Made by a program: the position numbers and the translations under genes
The notes under the pieces: model-generated
Seen by the model: only the letters and a program-made list of their open reading frames with translations
Told to the model about the DNA's origin: nothing
The model's database searches: none
Shown: positions 18,522 to 26,900 of the stretch, in pieces
How positions within the stretch are numbered: the stretch's first letter is position 1
Layout: each line of letters opens with the position of its first letter
Assembly: GCF_038446665.1 (NCBI RefSeq)
Contig: NZ_CP151802.1
Span: forward strand, 2,108,001-2,172,000
Origin: Lysobacter sp. FW306-1B-D06B
GTDB taxonomy: Bacteria > Pseudomonadota > Gammaproteobacteria > Xanthomonadales > Xanthomonadaceae
Length of the DNA stretch: 64,000 nt
Reading direction: 5' to 3'

Positions 18522-19790
18522 ATGGGAATGACGCATTCGCGGGATGCAGCGGTCGCGCCGACGCCGGCGCCGGATCGGTTGCGGTCGCTGGACGTGCTGC
18601 GCGGGCTGGCGCTGCTCGGCATCGGCTTGATGAACGTGGAGTACTTCAGCCGCCCGCTGCCCGACATGGGCGCGGGCATCGATCCCGCGCAGGCGCCGCT
18701 CGACCACGCGCTGTCGTGGCTGGTCTATGTGTTCGTGCAGGGCAAGTTCTGGGTGCTGTTCGCGCTGCTGTTCGGCATGGGCTTCGCGCTGATGGACGAA
18801 CGTGCGCGCGCGGCCGGTCGCAATTTCCGCCCGCTGTACCTGCGCAGGACGATCGGCCTGATGGTGATCGGACTGGTGCACGCGCTGCTGATCTGGGCCG
18901 GCGACATCCTGGTGAGCTACGCCATCGGCGCGTTCGCCCTGCTCTGGTTCCGCGACGCCGAACCCGAACGCCAGGGGCGCTGGGGGGCGGCGTTGTACGG
19001 ACTGCCGGCGCTGTCGCTGCTGCTGATGGGCGGACTGATGCATGGGCTGGGGTCGGCTGCGTCGCCGGGCGACGAGCCGGGCCAGGCCGCGCGTCTGGCC
19101 AACGAACAGGCATGGCGCGCCGCCGAGATCGCCGCGTACTCGGCCGGCTCGTGGTGGGACGCGACCCAGATGCGCGCGCGGTACTTGCTTCACAACCTGG
19201 ACGAGACGCTGGTGTTCCAGGCCTTCGCGGTCGGCATGTTCCTGCTTGGCGCATGGCTGCTGCGCAGCGGCGCGATCGCCAGCCCCGCTGCGCATGCGCG
19301 GCTGCATCGCGGCCTGCGCTGGGTCGCGTTCCCCGCGGGCGTGGCGATGGCGCTGGTGAGCGCGTCGATCACCGTGACGTTCGACTGGGAAGGCGATGGC
19401 GCCCGCTCGATGATCGCGGCGTCGCTGATGCTGCTCGCCTCGCCGCTGATGAGCCTGGGCTACCTGGCATGGACGATCCGCGCGCTGGCCACCGCCACCG
19501 GCGCTCGCCTCCTCGGCGTGGTGGCACCGGCCGGCCGCATGGCGCTGACGAACTATCTGTTGCAGTCCGTGATCGGCACGCTGGTGTTCTACGGCTACGG
19601 TCTGGGCCTGTGGGAACAGGTGCCGCGCCGCTGGCAGTTGCTCGGGGTGGTGGTCGTGTTCGCATTGCAGGTACTGGCCAGTCGCTGGTGGCTGGCGCGC
19701 TTCCGCTTCGGGCCCGTGGAATGGCTGTGGCGGGCTTGCACCTATGGGCGATTTCCACCGATGCGGCCCGCGGCCGCCCTCAGCCTCTAA
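18522..19790 (+). CDS. DUF418 family membrane protein (YeiB-like)
   Basis: 422 aa, about nine to ten transmembrane helices. Begins with the family hallmark RSLDVLRGLALLGIGLMNVEYF and ends with the DUF418 block TNYLLQSVIGTLVFYGYGLG... GPVEWLWRACTYGR. An internal ATG at 18528 is an alternative start. The family is linked to acyltransferase-3-like membrane proteins; substrate unknown. Nine bases separate it from the following oxidoreductase gene, so the two are likely in one operon. Confidence 0.92.
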   Translation: MGMTHSRDAAVAPTPAPDRLRSLDVLRGLALLGIGLMNVEYFSRPLPDMGAGIDPAQAPLDHALSWLVYVFVQGKFWVLFALLFGMGFALMDERARAAGRNFRPLYLRRTIGLMVIGLVHALLIWAGDILVSYAIGAFALLWFRDAEPERQGRWGAALYGLPALSLLLMGGLMHGLGSAASPGDEPGQAARLANEQAWRAAEIAAYSAGSWWDATQMRARYLLHNLDETLVFQAFAVGMFLLGAWLLRSGAIASPAAHARLHRGLRWVAFPAGVAMALVSASITVTFDWEGDGARSMIAASLMLLASPLMSLGYLAWTIRALATATGARLLGVVAPAGRMALTNYLLQSVIGTLVFYGYGLGLWEQVPRRWQLLGVVVVFALQVLASRWWLARFRFGPVEWLWRACTYGRFPPMRPAAALSL

Positions 19791-19799
19791 ACTCGCCTC

Positions 19800-21056
19800 A
19801 TGGAACAGCGCGAAGATGTAGTGATCGTCGGCGCAGGCGTGATCGGTCTGGCCAGCGCCCTGGCTCTGCTGGAGAGCGGACGCAGTGTCCGCGTGATCGA
19901 CGCCGGCCGCGTCGGCGGCGGAAGTTCGCACGGCAACTGCGGCACCATCACGCCCAGCCACGCGCCACCGCTGGCCGCGCCGGGCGTGGTGCTGCGCGCG
20001 CTGCGCTGGATGCTCACGCCTGACGCACCGCTTTACGTCGCCCCCCGGTTCGATCCGCGGCTGTGGTCGTGGTTGCTGCGCTTCGCGGGACGGTGCAACG
20101 ATCGCGACTGGCGCAGCAGCGCACGCGCGAAGTCGGCCATCCTCAACGATTCGCGCGAGCGCCTGGCCGACTGGGTTCGCGACTACCGCCTCGCCTGCGA
20201 GTTCGCCCCCTCGGGCGAGGATTACGTCTTCCGCGATGAGCACGAATTCCAGCACGCCCAGGAAGAGATCGATTTCCTGCGCGAACTGGGCGTGCGCGTG
20301 GACGTGGTCGATGGCGGCACCTACGAGCGCATGGAACCCGCGCTCAAGCCCGGTGTCGCAGGCGCGATCCGCTTCGACGGCGACGCCGTCCTGCGTCCGG
20401 ATCGCTACGTCGGCGAACTCGCACGCGTGGTGCGCGAACGCGGCGGTACCGTCGTGGAGCATTGCGCCTTCACCGGCGTGCGCGAGGAAGGCGAGGGCGT
20501 GCGCGTATCGACCGCGCAGGGCGACGTGATGGCGCGCGAGATGGTCATGGCGCTGGGCGCATGGTCGCCCAAGCTGGCCGATGCGATCGGCGCGCCGGCA
20601 CTGAAGGGCGCGATCCAGCCGGGCAAGGGTTACTCGATCACGTACTCCAGCCCCTCACGCGTGCCGCGCCGGCCGCTGGTGCTGCGCGAACGCCAGGTCT
20701 GCGTGACCGCCTGGGACAGCGGGTTCCGCCTGGGCAGCACCATGGAATTCAGCGGTTATGACGATTCGCTCAATCCGCGACGGCTCGCCGCGCTCGAACG
20801 CGGCGCCGCCGAATACCTGCACGAACCCTATGGGGCGCAGAAGCACGAACAATGGTTCGGCTGGAGGCCGATGAGCTGCGACGACGTCCCCATCATCGGC
20901 CGCGTGCCGGGCAACCCGCGCGTGATCGCTGCCACCGGGCACGGCATGATGGGCGTGAGCATGAGCGCGGCGACGGGCCAGCTGGTCGCCGACCTCATCG
21001 CCGGACGCACGCCGGCGATCGATCCTTCGCCCTACGCACTCGAGCGCCTGGAATGA
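19800..21056 (+). CDS. FAD-dependent oxidoreductase, D-amino acid dehydrogenase-like (DAO family)
   Basis: 418 aa. N-terminal dinucleotide fold VVIVGAGVIGLASALALLESG (7-27) binds FAD. SSHGNCGTITPSHAPPLAAPGV and the C-terminal WFGWRPMSCDDVPIIGRV and ATGHGMMGVSMSAATGQLVADL match DadA-like dehydrogenases. These pass electrons from D-amino acids or related amines to the respiratory chain. Substrate not determined; hydroxyproline epimer oxidation is another possibility. The stop overlaps the next start (ATGA). Confidence 0.9.
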   Translation: MEQREDVVIVGAGVIGLASALALLESGRSVRVIDAGRVGGGSSHGNCGTITPSHAPPLAAPGVVLRALRWMLTPDAPLYVAPRFDPRLWSWLLRFAGRCNDRDWRSSARAKSAILNDSRERLADWVRDYRLACEFAPSGEDYVFRDEHEFQHAQEEIDFLRELGVRVDVVDGGTYERMEPALKPGVAGAIRFDGDAVLRPDRYVGELARVVRERGGTVVEHCAFTGVREEGEGVRVSTAQGDVMAREMVMALGAWSPKLADAIGAPALKGAIQPGKGYSITYSSPSRVPRRPLVLRERQVCVTAWDSGFRLGSTMEFSGYDDSLNPRRLAALERGAAEYLHEPYGAQKHEQWFGWRPMSCDDVPIIGRVPGNPRVIAATGHGMMGVSMSAATGQLVADLIAGRTPAIDPSPYALERLE

Positions 21057-22417
21057 ACGCGCACGCCAGCGGCTTCGACCTGATCGTCATCGGCGGTGGT
21101 TCCGGTGGCCTGGCCGGCGCGTTTCGCGCGGCCGAGCACGGCGCGCGTGTCGCGCTGCTGGAGCCGCACCTGCTCGGCGGCACCTGCGTCAATGTCGGCT
21201 GCGTGCCGAAGAAGGCGATGTGGCTGGCGGCCGAAGTCGCCGGTCGCCTGCGCCTGGCGCACACGCTCGGCTTCGACGTCGGGCCGGCGGATGCCTGCAC
21301 GCTGGACTGGCCGGAGTTCATCGTCCACCGCGAGCGTTACATCGCCGGCATCCATGCCAGTTACCGACGCCGTCTCGATGCGGCCGGGATCATGGTGGTC
21401 CCCAGTTTCGGGCGCTTCGTCGACGCGCGCACGGTGGAATGCGAGAACGGCACGCTGCTGCGCGGCCAGCGCATCCTCATCGCCACCGGCGGAAGGCCGC
21501 AGCGACCGGAGATCCCCGGCGCCGACCTGGCCGCGGTGTCCGACGATTTCTTCCAGTGGCGCGCCGCGCCGGAGCGCGTGGCGGTGGTCGGCGCGGGCTA
21601 CATCGCGGTGGAGCTCGCCGGTCTGCTGCAGGGGCTGGGCAGTCGCGTCGAACTGTTCGGGCGCGGACAACGGTTGCTGGCCGGCTTCGATCAGGAACTG
21701 GCCGAGCAGCTCGCCGAGGATTACCGGCAATCCGGCCTGCGCCTGCATTTCGGCCATTCGGTCTCCGCGCTGGAGAAGGACGGTGCGCGCACGCGCGTGC
21801 GCTGCGAAGACGGCTCGCTCAGCGAGGCGTTCGACGCCGTGCTGTTCGCCATCGGCCGCCGCCCCAACAGCGAGCGGCTGCAGCTGGAACGCGCCGGCGT
21901 AGTCACCGAGGCCGGCGGCCAGGTCGCGGTGGACGAGCGCCACGCGACCAATGTCGAGGGCATCTACGCCGTCGGCGACATCACCTCGAATGCGCAGCTG
22001 ACGCCGGTCGCCATCGCCGCCGCGCGCCGGTTGATGGATCGCCTGTACGGCGGTGCCACCGCGCTGCTCGACGCACGAAACATCCCGACCGTGGTGTTCT
22101 CGCATCCGCCGCTGGCGCAGGTGGGCTTGACCGAAATGGAGGCGCGCGCGCTGCACGGCGACGCGGTGCAGGTCTTCCGCGCCGGCTTCCGGCCGATGCT
22201 CGCCGCGCTGGCCGACATCCCGCAGCGCAGCCTGTTCAAACTGGTGTGCGTGGACGCCGAACGCCGGGTGGTTGGCATCCACCTGCTGGGCGAGGCGGCG
22301 GACGAAATACTGCAGGGCTTTGCCGTCGCGCTGCGGCGCGGCATCACCCTGGACGATCTGCGCGACACTGTCGCGATCCACCCGACCAGCGCCGAGGAAG
22401 TGGTGCTGATGCGTTGA
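21053..22417 (+). CDS. gorA: Glutathione-disulfide reductase-like pyridine nucleotide-disulfide oxidoreductase
   Basis: 454 aa, the usual length. FAD site VIGGGSGGLAGAFRAAEHG, redox-active Cys45/Cys50 (GGTCVNVGCVPKK), NADPH fold VAVVGAGYIAVELAGLL and the C-terminal dimer-interface His443 of HPTSAEE, all as in glutathione reductase rather than dihydrolipoamide dehydrogenase or mercuric reductase. Keeps glutathione reduced. The ATG overlaps the previous stop by 4 nt. The symbol is by similarity; trypanothione- or coenzyme-specific variants cannot be excluded. Confidence 0.9.
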   Translation: MNAHASGFDLIVIGGGSGGLAGAFRAAEHGARVALLEPHLLGGTCVNVGCVPKKAMWLAAEVAGRLRLAHTLGFDVGPADACTLDWPEFIVHRERYIAGIHASYRRRLDAAGIMVVPSFGRFVDARTVECENGTLLRGQRILIATGGRPQRPEIPGADLAAVSDDFFQWRAAPERVAVVGAGYIAVELAGLLQGLGSRVELFGRGQRLLAGFDQELAEQLAEDYRQSGLRLHFGHSVSALEKDGARTRVRCEDGSLSEAFDAVLFAIGRRPNSERLQLERAGVVTEAGGQVAVDERHATNVEGIYAVGDITSNAQLTPVAIAAARRLMDRLYGGATALLDARNIPTVVFSHPPLAQVGLTEMEARALHGDAVQVFRAGFRPMLAALADIPQRSLFKLVCVDAERRVVGIHLLGEAADEILQGFAVALRRGITLDDLRDTVAIHPTSAEEVVLMR

Positions 22418-22453
22418 GCATGCCGCGCAACGCCAGCAATCGAGCACGACACG

Positions 22454-23251
22454 ATGAACCTTCCACACGACTCCGACATCTTCACCCTGCATCGCGGCAC
22501 CGCGCCGCTGCTGGTGAGCCTGCCGCACGACGGCAGCCACATTCCCGACGAACTGGCAGCGCGCATGGTGCCCTCGGCGCGTCGCGCGCCGGACACGGAC
22601 TGGCACGTATCGGTGCTGTACGATTTCGCGCGCGAGCTGGGCGCGTCGGTCATCGTGCCGCGCCATTCGCGCTACGTGGTCGATCTGAACCGCCCGCCGG
22701 ACGACACCTCGCTGTACCCCGGCCAGAACACGACCGGCCTGTGCCCGGCGGTGCAGTTCACGGGCGCAGCGGTTTACCTCGACGGCCAGGCGCCGGACGA
22801 AGCCGAGGTCGCACAGCGCGTGGAGCGCTACTGGCGCCCGTACCACGATGCGCTGGCCGGCGAGATCGAACGCATCCGCTCGCAGCACGGCCGTGTCGTG
22901 TTGTGGGAAGGCCATTCGATCCGCGGCAGCGACCTGCCGTTCCTGTTCGAAGGACGGCTGCCGGACCTCAACCTGGGCACGTCGAGCGGCGCGAGTTGCT
23001 CGCCGGCGCTGCAGCAGCGGCTCGAAGCCGTGCTGTCGGGTCAGATCGACTACGACCACGTCGTCAACGGCCGTTTCAAGGGCGGCTACATCACGCGCCA
23101 TTACGGCCAGCCCGCGCGTGGCGTGGAGGCCGTGCAGTTGGAGATCAGCCAGCGCAACTACATGGACGAGGACACGTTCGCCTACGAGTCCGGCAAGGCG
23201 ACGGTGCTGCAGGCCCTATTGCGTCGCTTGCTGGCGGCGACGCTGGCCTGA
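22454..23251 (+). CDS. hutG: N-formylglutamate deformylase-like hydrolase
   Basis: 265 aa. Metal-dependent hydrolase of the N-formylglutamate amidohydrolase family: SLPHDGSHIP (22-31), TDWHVSVLYDFARELGASV, RYVVDLNRPPDD, LWEGHSIRG and LEISQRNYMDED are the family blocks. In histidine degradation the enzyme releases formate and glutamate. No other hut gene is present here, so the pathway role is inferred from the family only. Lies 36 nt after the reductase gene, in the same direction. Confidence 0.85.
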   Translation: MNLPHDSDIFTLHRGTAPLLVSLPHDGSHIPDELAARMVPSARRAPDTDWHVSVLYDFARELGASVIVPRHSRYVVDLNRPPDDTSLYPGQNTTGLCPAVQFTGAAVYLDGQAPDEAEVAQRVERYWRPYHDALAGEIERIRSQHGRVVLWEGHSIRGSDLPFLFEGRLPDLNLGTSSGASCSPALQQRLEAVLSGQIDYDHVVNGRFKGGYITRHYGQPARGVEAVQLEISQRNYMDEDTFAYESGKATVLQALLRRLLAATLA

Positions 23252-23256
23252 ACAAC

Positions 23257-23283
23257 GGGCGCTGTCCCGTAAGGGCAGCGCCC
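23257..23283. terminator. Hairpin between convergent genes
   Basis: Perfect 8-bp stem gggcgctg/cagcgccc, with an inner ccc/ggg pairing inside the loop, begins 5 nt after the hutG-like stop and 8 nt before the opposing gene's end. No T-tract on either strand; a shared 3' structure is likely. Confidence 0.5.
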
Positions 23284-23291
23284 CACGCATA

Positions 23292-24938
23292 TCAGCGCAG
23301 GCGGAATGCCACGATCTTTTCCGGCGTTCCCAGGTTTGGCTTGTCTGCCAGCAGGTACATCATGCGGTTGGCAGAGATGACGACATAGCCACTGGCCGGA
23401 TACTGCCACACGACCTGGCGCGTGCTGAGGTCGATGGCCCATGTCCAGGCTGAGTAGGCGCCAGAGGTGCTCGCGAACAGCAGGTTGTCGGTCGCGACGA
23501 GGTTGCCGGCGACATTGGTCTGGCTCGGGGCGGGCGGTATCCAATTCCACATCACGTTGCCCGTACTCTCGTCGATGGCATGCACCAGGGGCATCGAGAT
23601 CGCTTCGCGGTAGGCGTACACCATGTCTTTGCCGACGGCGAGTGGGGTCGTGTACGAGTCCACCGTCGACCACGCCCATTGCCGGCTTGCAATGTCGAAG
23701 CTGGTGAGTTTGGCGGTGTGGGTCGCGCCGTGCCAGGAGCGGACGATCACATTGCCCTGCGAGCCCAGCATCGGAGCGGTGGGGCCGGGAACGAACGCCC
23801 CATCCGAGGCGGGGTCCGTGATCAGGGCATACCGGGAGCCGAAGCCACGGTCGAGGATCTCCAACTCGGAGCCCGTGTGGTAGTAGACATGGGCGCCGTC
23901 CACGGCCAGCGTGGTGGTCTGCATCCCGATACGCGGGCGCGACCAGTCGAGCGCGCCGGTGTGGAGGTCGATGCTGCGTATTTCGTTGCCCGTGTCACCG
24001 CCCATGAAGAACGCCTTGCGGTCGTAAAACGATGGCACCAGCGTGGACGCGTTCGCCGTGGACTGTCCGTGCGTGAAGCGCTTCTTTCCGAGCGCCGCAT
24101 CAAGCACGGTGAGCATGGCGCTGCTGTCGAGTGCGGGTTGCACGACGCGGCCGCGAGCCGCGCCGGGCGCAAGTGCATGTCCCTCCACCGGAAAGGACCA
24201 CTTCACCTTCCCGGTCGCCTCGTCCAGCGCAAACAGGGTGTGGCCGTACTGGCTGCGGTCGTTGGTCAAGTTGAAGCCGGTGACGAATACCGTGCCGACG
24301 ATGGTGGCCGGTCGGGTGAGCATGGCCTGGCGTGCCGCGGCGTCCTTCGGGAACGTCCATTCCCAGGCCTCCTCGATGCGCGTCGGGTCGATCGTGATCG
24401 GAACATAGCTGCGGTGCGTGCCGTCGCGCCCCATCGTCTCCCATTCGCCGATGTCGGAGAACAGCACGCGGTAGTCCAGCTTGCCCGCCACGCCCGTGTA
24501 CGGCGTGGCGCAGTTCGCGTCGCCGCAGGCGGTGAACGAGAGTGTGCCGGATCGCTCCACGACCGAGTGGGACGCCGGGACTTCCAGCAGGATCTGGAAC
24601 GTGCCGCCAGGTGCGGCCTGCGGTGCCGGCATCTTGTATGTGGTGGCGCCGGCGTCGTCGGTGACTTTCACGTAGACGGCGCCGTTGCCCAGGTTGCGCC
24701 CGGTCCAGGTGCCTTCCACCGTCACCGTGTTGATGTACCCGAGGGGCAAGGTTTCCAGGATCGGTGGCGTCGTCAGCGCGATATCGACGCTGGCTAGCGT
24801 TCCCGTGGGCGGCGTGCCGCCCGGGCTGGGCTGGCCGTTGTTGGCGCCGCCGTCATTTCCGCCGCCGCCACCACCGCCGCCGCAACCGACCAGCGACACG
24901 ATGACGCACGTCGCACCCAATGCATGCCTCAACTTCAC
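23292..24938 (-). CDS. Lipoprotein with poly-Gly linker and PQQ-like beta-propeller (paralog A)
   Basis: 548 aa. GTG start with AAGGGGGA 6 nt upstream. Lipobox SLVGC, then eight consecutive Gly after the Cys and a Pro/Gly-rich linker. About residues 50-150 form an Ig-like or beta-sandwich segment with two Cys (FTACGDANCATPY). The rest is a propeller of PQQ/quinoprotein-like blades (ALDEATGKVKWSFPV, IDLHTGALDWSRP, AIDESTGNVMWNW, AIDLSTRQVVWQYP). The WETMGRDGTHRSYVP block starts the propeller. No catalytic residues seen; possibly a surface or outer-membrane scaffold. Paralogous to the next gene upstream over its full length. Confidence 0.82.
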   Translation of the reverse strand: MKLRHALGATCVIVSLVGCGGGGGGGGNDGGANNGQPSPGGTPPTGTLASVDIALTTPPILETLPLGYINTVTVEGTWTGRNLGNGAVYVKVTDDAGATTYKMPAPQAAPGGTFQILLEVPASHSVVERSGTLSFTACGDANCATPYTGVAGKLDYRVLFSDIGEWETMGRDGTHRSYVPITIDPTRIEEAWEWTFPKDAAARQAMLTRPATIVGTVFVTGFNLTNDRSQYGHTLFALDEATGKVKWSFPVEGHALAPGAARGRVVQPALDSSAMLTVLDAALGKKRFTHGQSTANASTLVPSFYDRKAFFMGGDTGNEIRSIDLHTGALDWSRPRIGMQTTTLAVDGAHVYYHTGSELEILDRGFGSRYALITDPASDGAFVPGPTAPMLGSQGNVIVRSWHGATHTAKLTSFDIASRQWAWSTVDSYTTPLAVGKDMVYAYREAISMPLVHAIDESTGNVMWNWIPPAPSQTNVAGNLVATDNLLFASTSGAYSAWTWAIDLSTRQVVWQYPASGYVVISANRMMYLLADKPNLGTPEKIVAFRLR

Positions 24939-25160
24939 CCGTTCCCCCTTGTGTCCATAAGTGATCCACAGCCGGCTTCATGCTCGGACGGTTCAACGAG
25001 GGGCCCCCGGCCCCGATACCGCGTTACCGCTCGTCCAACTTCATCGATGCAGCCTGCATTGCGGCCGCAGGCGATGCGGCCTTTACCGATTCGCGCAGAC
25101 CGCACGATGCACCACGGGCGGCACCGATCATGCGCGCGGCGCCCGGGGCGGGTAGCGCGC

Positions 25161-26810
25161 TCATTGCACCCGGAATGCACGCAGCAGTTCGGGCGGACGG
25201 CCATTGCCCGGACCCGTCAGCACGAAGATCGTGCGGCCGCCGGACATGATCACGTAGCCACCACCCGGATAGCGCCAGGCCGGCAGGCGGGTGGCGCGAT
25301 CGATCGCCCAGACGTAGCTGTCGCCGCCATTGCCCTCGGTGCTGATGAACACCAGGTTCTGCGTCAGCATGATGTTGCCCGTCGTACGCACCTGGGCGTC
25401 GATGGCCTGCGGGCTCCACGACCAGCTCACCGTGCCGGTGGCTTCGTCGATCGCATCGAGCGTAGGCACCGGCGCACCTTCGCGGTACGCGTAGACCATG
25501 CCGTCGGACACCGCGAAGCTGCGGTACGAGGCGGAGGTCGACCACTCCCAACGCCGGCCGTCGAGGTTGAAGCTCGACAGCGGATGCGCACCGGTCGCGC
25601 TGTTGTACGAAACGGCGATCGCATTGCCGCGCGAACCCAGGGCGACGATGGAACGCGCAAACGCGCTGCTGGCGCCGTCGGAACTGGGATCGTTGATCGT
25701 GCCGCGCGGCGCGCCGGTCAGGATGTCCACGATTTCGATCTTGTTTCCGCTCTGGTAGATCACCTCGCCCGTGCGCACCGTCGGCGTGCCCGCCTGCAGG
25801 TTGGTGGTGCGCGGGCGCGACCAGCGCAGTGTGCCGCTGACGTTATCGATCGAGTGGAGTTCCGATCCGTTCGGGCCGGCGTTGTAAAAGCTGAGGTTGG
25901 CGTAGCTGGTAGGCGCCAGCGTCTGCGTGCCCGTGCCTGCGCCCGATCCGATGGAGTACTTCACGGCGCCGGTGTGCGGGTCGAAGGACGTCAGCAGGGT
26001 GGGGCTGTTGAGCGTCTGCAGGAAGACCTGCCCGACGCCGGTGGCGGGTGCCTGCGCATACGTCCCCGACGGAATCGCATAGGACCAGCGCGTCTTGCCG
26101 CTGTGCTCATGGATCGAGTACAGCGCGGCCTCCTGCGGGCCGCTGGGACGGTTATAGCCGGCGAGCACGGCCACGCCGTCGCCGTCGGTGGCCGGACGCG
26201 TGATGAAGGTGTCGAGCACGGCGCCCGTGGGGGCCGGCGGACGCCAATCCCAGATCAGGTTCAGGCGGGTGGTGTCGATGGTCGTGGGCACGAAGCCGGC
26301 ATGCGTGGCATCGCGCTGGATCGTCTCCCATTCGCCCAGCGTCCAGATGTCGAGGCTGTAGGCCACGCTGACCGGCGGGCCGTACATGCTGGTGCACTGG
26401 GCGTCGCGGCAGGCGGTGAACTCGATCTGGCCGGAGTAGTCGCTGGGCATCAGCTCGCCCTTCGGCCCGAGCGCGAACTTGAACGGTTGGTTCGGCGTCA
26501 CCGGTTGCGTCGCCGGCATGGCGAGGGTGTTGTTCGTGTCGCGCAGACGCAGGTAGATGCTCTCGCCCGGGGCGAGGTTGGTGGCCGCCACCGTGCCCTC
26601 GGCCATCGTGGTGAACGAGACGCCGGTGTAGTCGTTGTGCACGATCGGCCCCTTGGGCGTGATCGTCACCGTCGCCGTGGAAGGGGTCGGCGTCGGTGCG
26701 GGCGGCGGGACGCTCTGATTGCCGCCGCCCCCGCCACCACCGCCACCACAGGCGGCCACCGAGAAGGCGACGGCCAGCGTCGCCAGGATTCGTCCATTTC
26801 TCTTATGCAC
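25161..26810 (-). CDS. Lipoprotein with poly-Gly linker and PQQ-like beta-propeller (paralog B)
   Basis: 549 aa. Same architecture as its neighbour: lipobox SVAAC, nine Gly, Ser/Thr/Pro linker, a beta-sandwich segment with the Cys pair (FTACRDAQCTSMY), then a propeller starting at WETIQRDATHAGFVP with repeats such as SIHEHSGKTRWSYA and AIDEATGTVSWSW. I place the start at GTG 26810, not at the ATG seven codons upstream (26831). GTG gives an ideal VHKRNGRILATL signal start with AGGGGGAG 5 nt before it, and it matches the start of paralog A. SD and start codon sit in a small hairpin. Confidence 0.82.
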   Translation of the reverse strand: MHKRNGRILATLAVAFSVAACGGGGGGGGGNQSVPPPAPTPTPSTATVTITPKGPIVHNDYTGVSFTTMAEGTVAATNLAPGESIYLRLRDTNNTLAMPATQPVTPNQPFKFALGPKGELMPSDYSGQIEFTACRDAQCTSMYGPPVSVAYSLDIWTLGEWETIQRDATHAGFVPTTIDTTRLNLIWDWRPPAPTGAVLDTFITRPATDGDGVAVLAGYNRPSGPQEAALYSIHEHSGKTRWSYAIPSGTYAQAPATGVGQVFLQTLNSPTLLTSFDPHTGAVKYSIGSGAGTGTQTLAPTSYANLSFYNAGPNGSELHSIDNVSGTLRWSRPRTTNLQAGTPTVRTGEVIYQSGNKIEIVDILTGAPRGTINDPSSDGASSAFARSIVALGSRGNAIAVSYNSATGAHPLSSFNLDGRRWEWSTSASYRSFAVSDGMVYAYREGAPVPTLDAIDEATGTVSWSWSPQAIDAQVRTTGNIMLTQNLVFISTEGNGGDSYVWAIDRATRLPAWRYPGGGYVIMSGGRTIFVLTGPGNGRPPELLRAFRVQ

Positions 26811-26825
26811 AAGCTCCCCCTTGTG
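26808..26825 (-). promoter_or_regulatory. Hairpin holding the Shine-Dalgarno and start of paralog B
   Basis: On the minus strand CACAAG and CTTGTG (perfect 6-bp stem) enclose GGGGAG. The loop is the ribosome-binding site and the 3' arm contains the GTG start. Paralog A lacks the matching 3' arm. Translational tuning is possible. Confidence 0.4.
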
Positions 26826-26900
26826 TTCCATGAGATTGTCCGCCCGGCCTCATGCGCAGGCGGTTATCGCGATGGGGCTCCCCGCCCCGGCGCTATCGAA

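Noticed and set aside
18318..20462. 714-codon open frame on the minus strand
   Set aside because: Antisense to the DUF418 and DadA-like genes; Gln/His/Arg-rich without domains.
21032..23388. Long open frames of about 700 codons on both strands over the gorA-like and hutG-like genes
   Set aside because: They are shifted or antisense frames of two clearly recognised enzymes; no family motif in either.
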